DNA of 7,059 nucleotides from the NCBI GenBank assembly GCA_937920485.1, contig CALETL010000054.1, positions 1-7,059 of the forward strand, written 5' to 3'. This stretch comes from an uncultured Phycisphaerae bacterium. GTDB lineage: Bacteria; Planctomycetota; Phycisphaerae; Sedimentisphaerales; Anaerohalosphaeraceae. Positions 5,784 to 7,059 of this stretch are shown in pieces. The notes under the pieces were generated by a model. It was not told the DNA's origin and did not search any database. It saw only the letters and a program-made list of their open reading frames with translations. The stretch's first letter is position 1, and each line of letters begins with the position of its first letter. Position numbers and translations under genes: made by a program.

Positions 5784-6281
5784 TTAAAACTCGACATCCA
5801 TATCATCAGATCCCTGACCCATATCAGCGGTTTTAGCCTTTTCGAGAATTTCAATAACCGCATTTGAGGAAATCCCCTCTCCGCCCGGCATACCACTGGC
5901 GATACGAATTTTCCCATCCGGGATGCCTCCGGCCAACAATTTCTCATAGACGATCTGGGTACGAGACTGATACAGGACAGAATCAACACCACTCTGCTGG
6001 ACGTTAATTTGACCGGGATTGTCCTGGAAATGCTGAATCAGGACAGAGATATCCCGCTGGCCCAATCCGTTCAATTGCGCACTGTTTTTGACAAAATGAT
6101 ACGGATAAAGCGTGTGCTGTGAGATAATCGCATTCTGGATCGCCAAGTCTGAATATGTATCGACGATCTTACGATTCACCTCAGAGGTGTCCACGGTCGG
6201 TTCGGTCGGTTCTACCTGGCATCCGACCAGGATAACACAGCAAATCAAACCAAGTACAAGCATTGTTTTTTGGTATTTCAT
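5784..6281 (-). CDS. Small OmpA/CpaD-like lipoprotein of the Tad locus
   Basis: This 165-residue protein starts at an ATG with a perfect GGAGGT 7 nt upstream; an in-frame TTG at 6296 lies in front of that site and is rejected. The signal peptide ends in the lipobox LVGC (Cys21). A Thr/Pro/Glu linker is followed by a domain from about 58 to 147. It begins TLYPYHFVKNSAQLNGLGQRD, continues with LYQSRTQIVYEKLLAGGI (103-120) and ends in a Gly-rich GMPGGEGISS loop. That beta-alpha-alpha-beta pattern resembles OmpA-like domains and the CpaD pilus lipoprotein. The usual OmpA spacing between Asp and Arg in the peptidoglycan site is not kept. The C-terminus is acidic (DDMDVEF). It sits 22 nt after tadC and 17 nt before the TPR gene, so it is very likely an accessory part of the Tad secretion channel. 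Its exact role is unknown to me. Confidence 0.7.
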   Translation of the reverse strand: MKYQKTMLVLGLICCVILVGCQVEPTEPTVDTSEVNRKIVDTYSDLAIQNAIISQHTLYPYHFVKNSAQLNGLGQRDISVLIQHFQDNPGQINVQQSGVDSVLYQSRTQIVYEKLLAGGIPDGKIRIASGMPGGEGISSNAVIEILEKAKTADMGQGSDDMDVEF

Positions 6282-6288
6282 ATTTAAG

Positions 6289-6294
6289 ACCTCC
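6289..6294 (-). promoter_or_regulatory. Ribosome-binding site of the Tad-locus lipoprotein
   Basis: The minus strand reads GGAGGT (6294-6289), a full Shine-Dalgarno, 7 nt before the ATG at 6281. It excludes the upstream TTG at 6296 as the start and lies in the short gap after tadC. Confidence 0.85.
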
Positions 6295-6303
6295 AAAAAG
6301 TTA

Positions 6304-7059
6304 TTAGAACATGTTCAAACCTGTAAATATCTTAATAAACGCTGGGCCCAAAATTACAATCAGAACCGCCGGAAAAATAAACAAAATCATCGGAATAAGC
6401 ATCTTGGCACTCATTTTCTCTGCCACTTCCTGTGCCAGAAAGCTTCTTTCTTCACGCATGGATTCCGCAAAAATCTGAAGGGTTTCGGCGATACTGGTAC
6501 CGAAACGATCTGTCTGTATCAATATCGCAGCCAATGACTTTAACTCTTCCACACCCGTTCGCTTGGCCATGTGTTTCATGGCATCAATCCGGCTGACACC
6601 CAAGTGCATTTCAAAATTGGTCAGCGACATTGAGTCTGAAAGAACCGGACAAACGGCCTTTATCTCGTCGGCTACTACATTCCAAGCCATGTCCAAACCC
6701 AACCCGGAAGATACACAGATCTCCATCAAGTCCACTGCCTCGGGGAGGTTGCGATAAATTTCATGGTGCCGCTTCTTCATACGATACCATATATATATAT
6801 TTGGCATAATAAAGAAAAGTGTCGCAACCACGAGAACTAAAGTGACTTTTGTCATAAATGACATTGTTTTCGGATCAAACCAATGCATTAATAAAAAAGC
6901 AATAATTGCTCCAACGAGAAATATAAGAATTTTTATTCCTGTATAGACAGCTGGAGCATGCGGACTCAAATACCCGGCCTGGATCATTTGCTCCCATAAA
7001 TCAGCCTCTGTACGGCCGTGAGAGACCACATTTCCCAACTTTTGAAGAAACCGCAAGAA
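6304..7059 (-). CDS. tadC: TadC, Tad pilus inner-membrane platform protein, 5' end beyond window
   Basis: The last 251 residues of a type II secretion F-domain protein are visible. The frame continues past the window edge; a TTG at 7056 is not taken as the start because TadC proteins are usually about 300 residues or more. There is a hydrophobic helix at roughly 41-60 and another at 72-92, followed by a basic stretch (RMKKRHH). The T2SSF core opens with LPEAVDLMEICVSSGLGL (104-121), continues with QTDRFGTSIAETL (181-193) and an amphipathic MREERSFLAQEVAEKMSAK (200-218), and ends in a last helix around 219-245 containing LIPMILFIFPA and LGPAF. TadC works with TadB as the platform on which the TadA ATPase drives Flp pilus assembly. 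TadB would be expected just upstream, outside the window. Two lipoprotein genes follow on the same strand. Confidence 0.92.
   Translation of the reverse strand, partial: FLRFLQKLGNVVSHGRTEADLWEQMIQAGYLSPHAPAVYTGIKILIFLVGAIIAFLLMHWFDPKTMSFMTKVTLVLVVATLFFIMPNIYIWYRMKKRHHEIYRNLPEAVDLMEICVSSGLGLDMAWNVVADEIKAVCPVLSDSMSLTNFEMHLGVSRIDAMKHMAKRTGVEELKSLAAILIQTDRFGTSIAETLQIFAESMREERSFLAQEVAEKMSAKMLIPMILFIFPAVLIVILGPAFIKIFTGLNMF

Noticed and set aside
6112..6537. 141-codon plus-strand open frame
   Set aside because: It is antisense to the lipoprotein gene, crosses its ribosome-binding site and runs into tadC; no domain seen.

Overview
The window looks like chromosomal DNA of a Gram-negative-type bacterium with moderate GC content and mostly AT-rich intergenic DNA. 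Two lipoproteins with signal peptides, a Tad pilus gene set, a secreted DUF4465 protein under a cobalamin riboswitch, and an acetyl-CoA synthetase next to an OFA-type transporter together suggest a Planctomycetota member, perhaps of the Phycisphaerae. This placement is an inference from gene content and protein style, not a database result.

Layout. (1) Positions 1-895, minus strand: a B12-controlled unit. A promoter (866-894) drives a cobalamin riboswitch aptamer (652-829). Below it lie an expression platform (P13 kissing hairpin, antiterminator, terminator, 498-630), a structured 225-nt leader and the start of a secreted DUF4465 protein (273 to the window edge). The L5-L13 kissing pairs and the antiterminator/terminator choice can be read directly as base complementarity. 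(2) Positions 895-1254: a divergent control region with a good plus-strand promoter candidate at 1115-1143. (3) Positions 1255-5048, plus strand: acetyl-CoA synthetase, an OFA-family MFS transporter and a very short beta-carbonic-anhydrase-like protein. Each is followed by a strong intrinsic terminator. (4) Positions 5158-7059, minus strand: the 3' end of a Tad pilus operon, with tadC (cut by the window edge), a small OmpA/CpaD-like lipoprotein and a TadD-like TPR lipoprotein. A bidirectional terminator at 5094-5121 separates it from the convergent carbonic-anhydrase-like gene.

How it fits together. The central plus-strand genes make a plausible acetate module: the transporter brings in a small carboxylate, Acs turns acetate into acetyl-CoA, and the CA-like protein may handle CO2/bicarbonate. 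The left unit is probably for cobalamin capture and is switched off when B12 is plentiful. The right unit builds part of the inner-membrane platform and accessory lipoproteins of a Tad pilus. The most notable material is the fully legible riboswitch mechanism in front of a DUF4465 gene, the terminator-separated acs-transporter-CA cluster, and the non-standard lipoprotein between tadC and the tadD-like gene. No tRNA, rRNA, CRISPR, IS element or prophage gene was seen.
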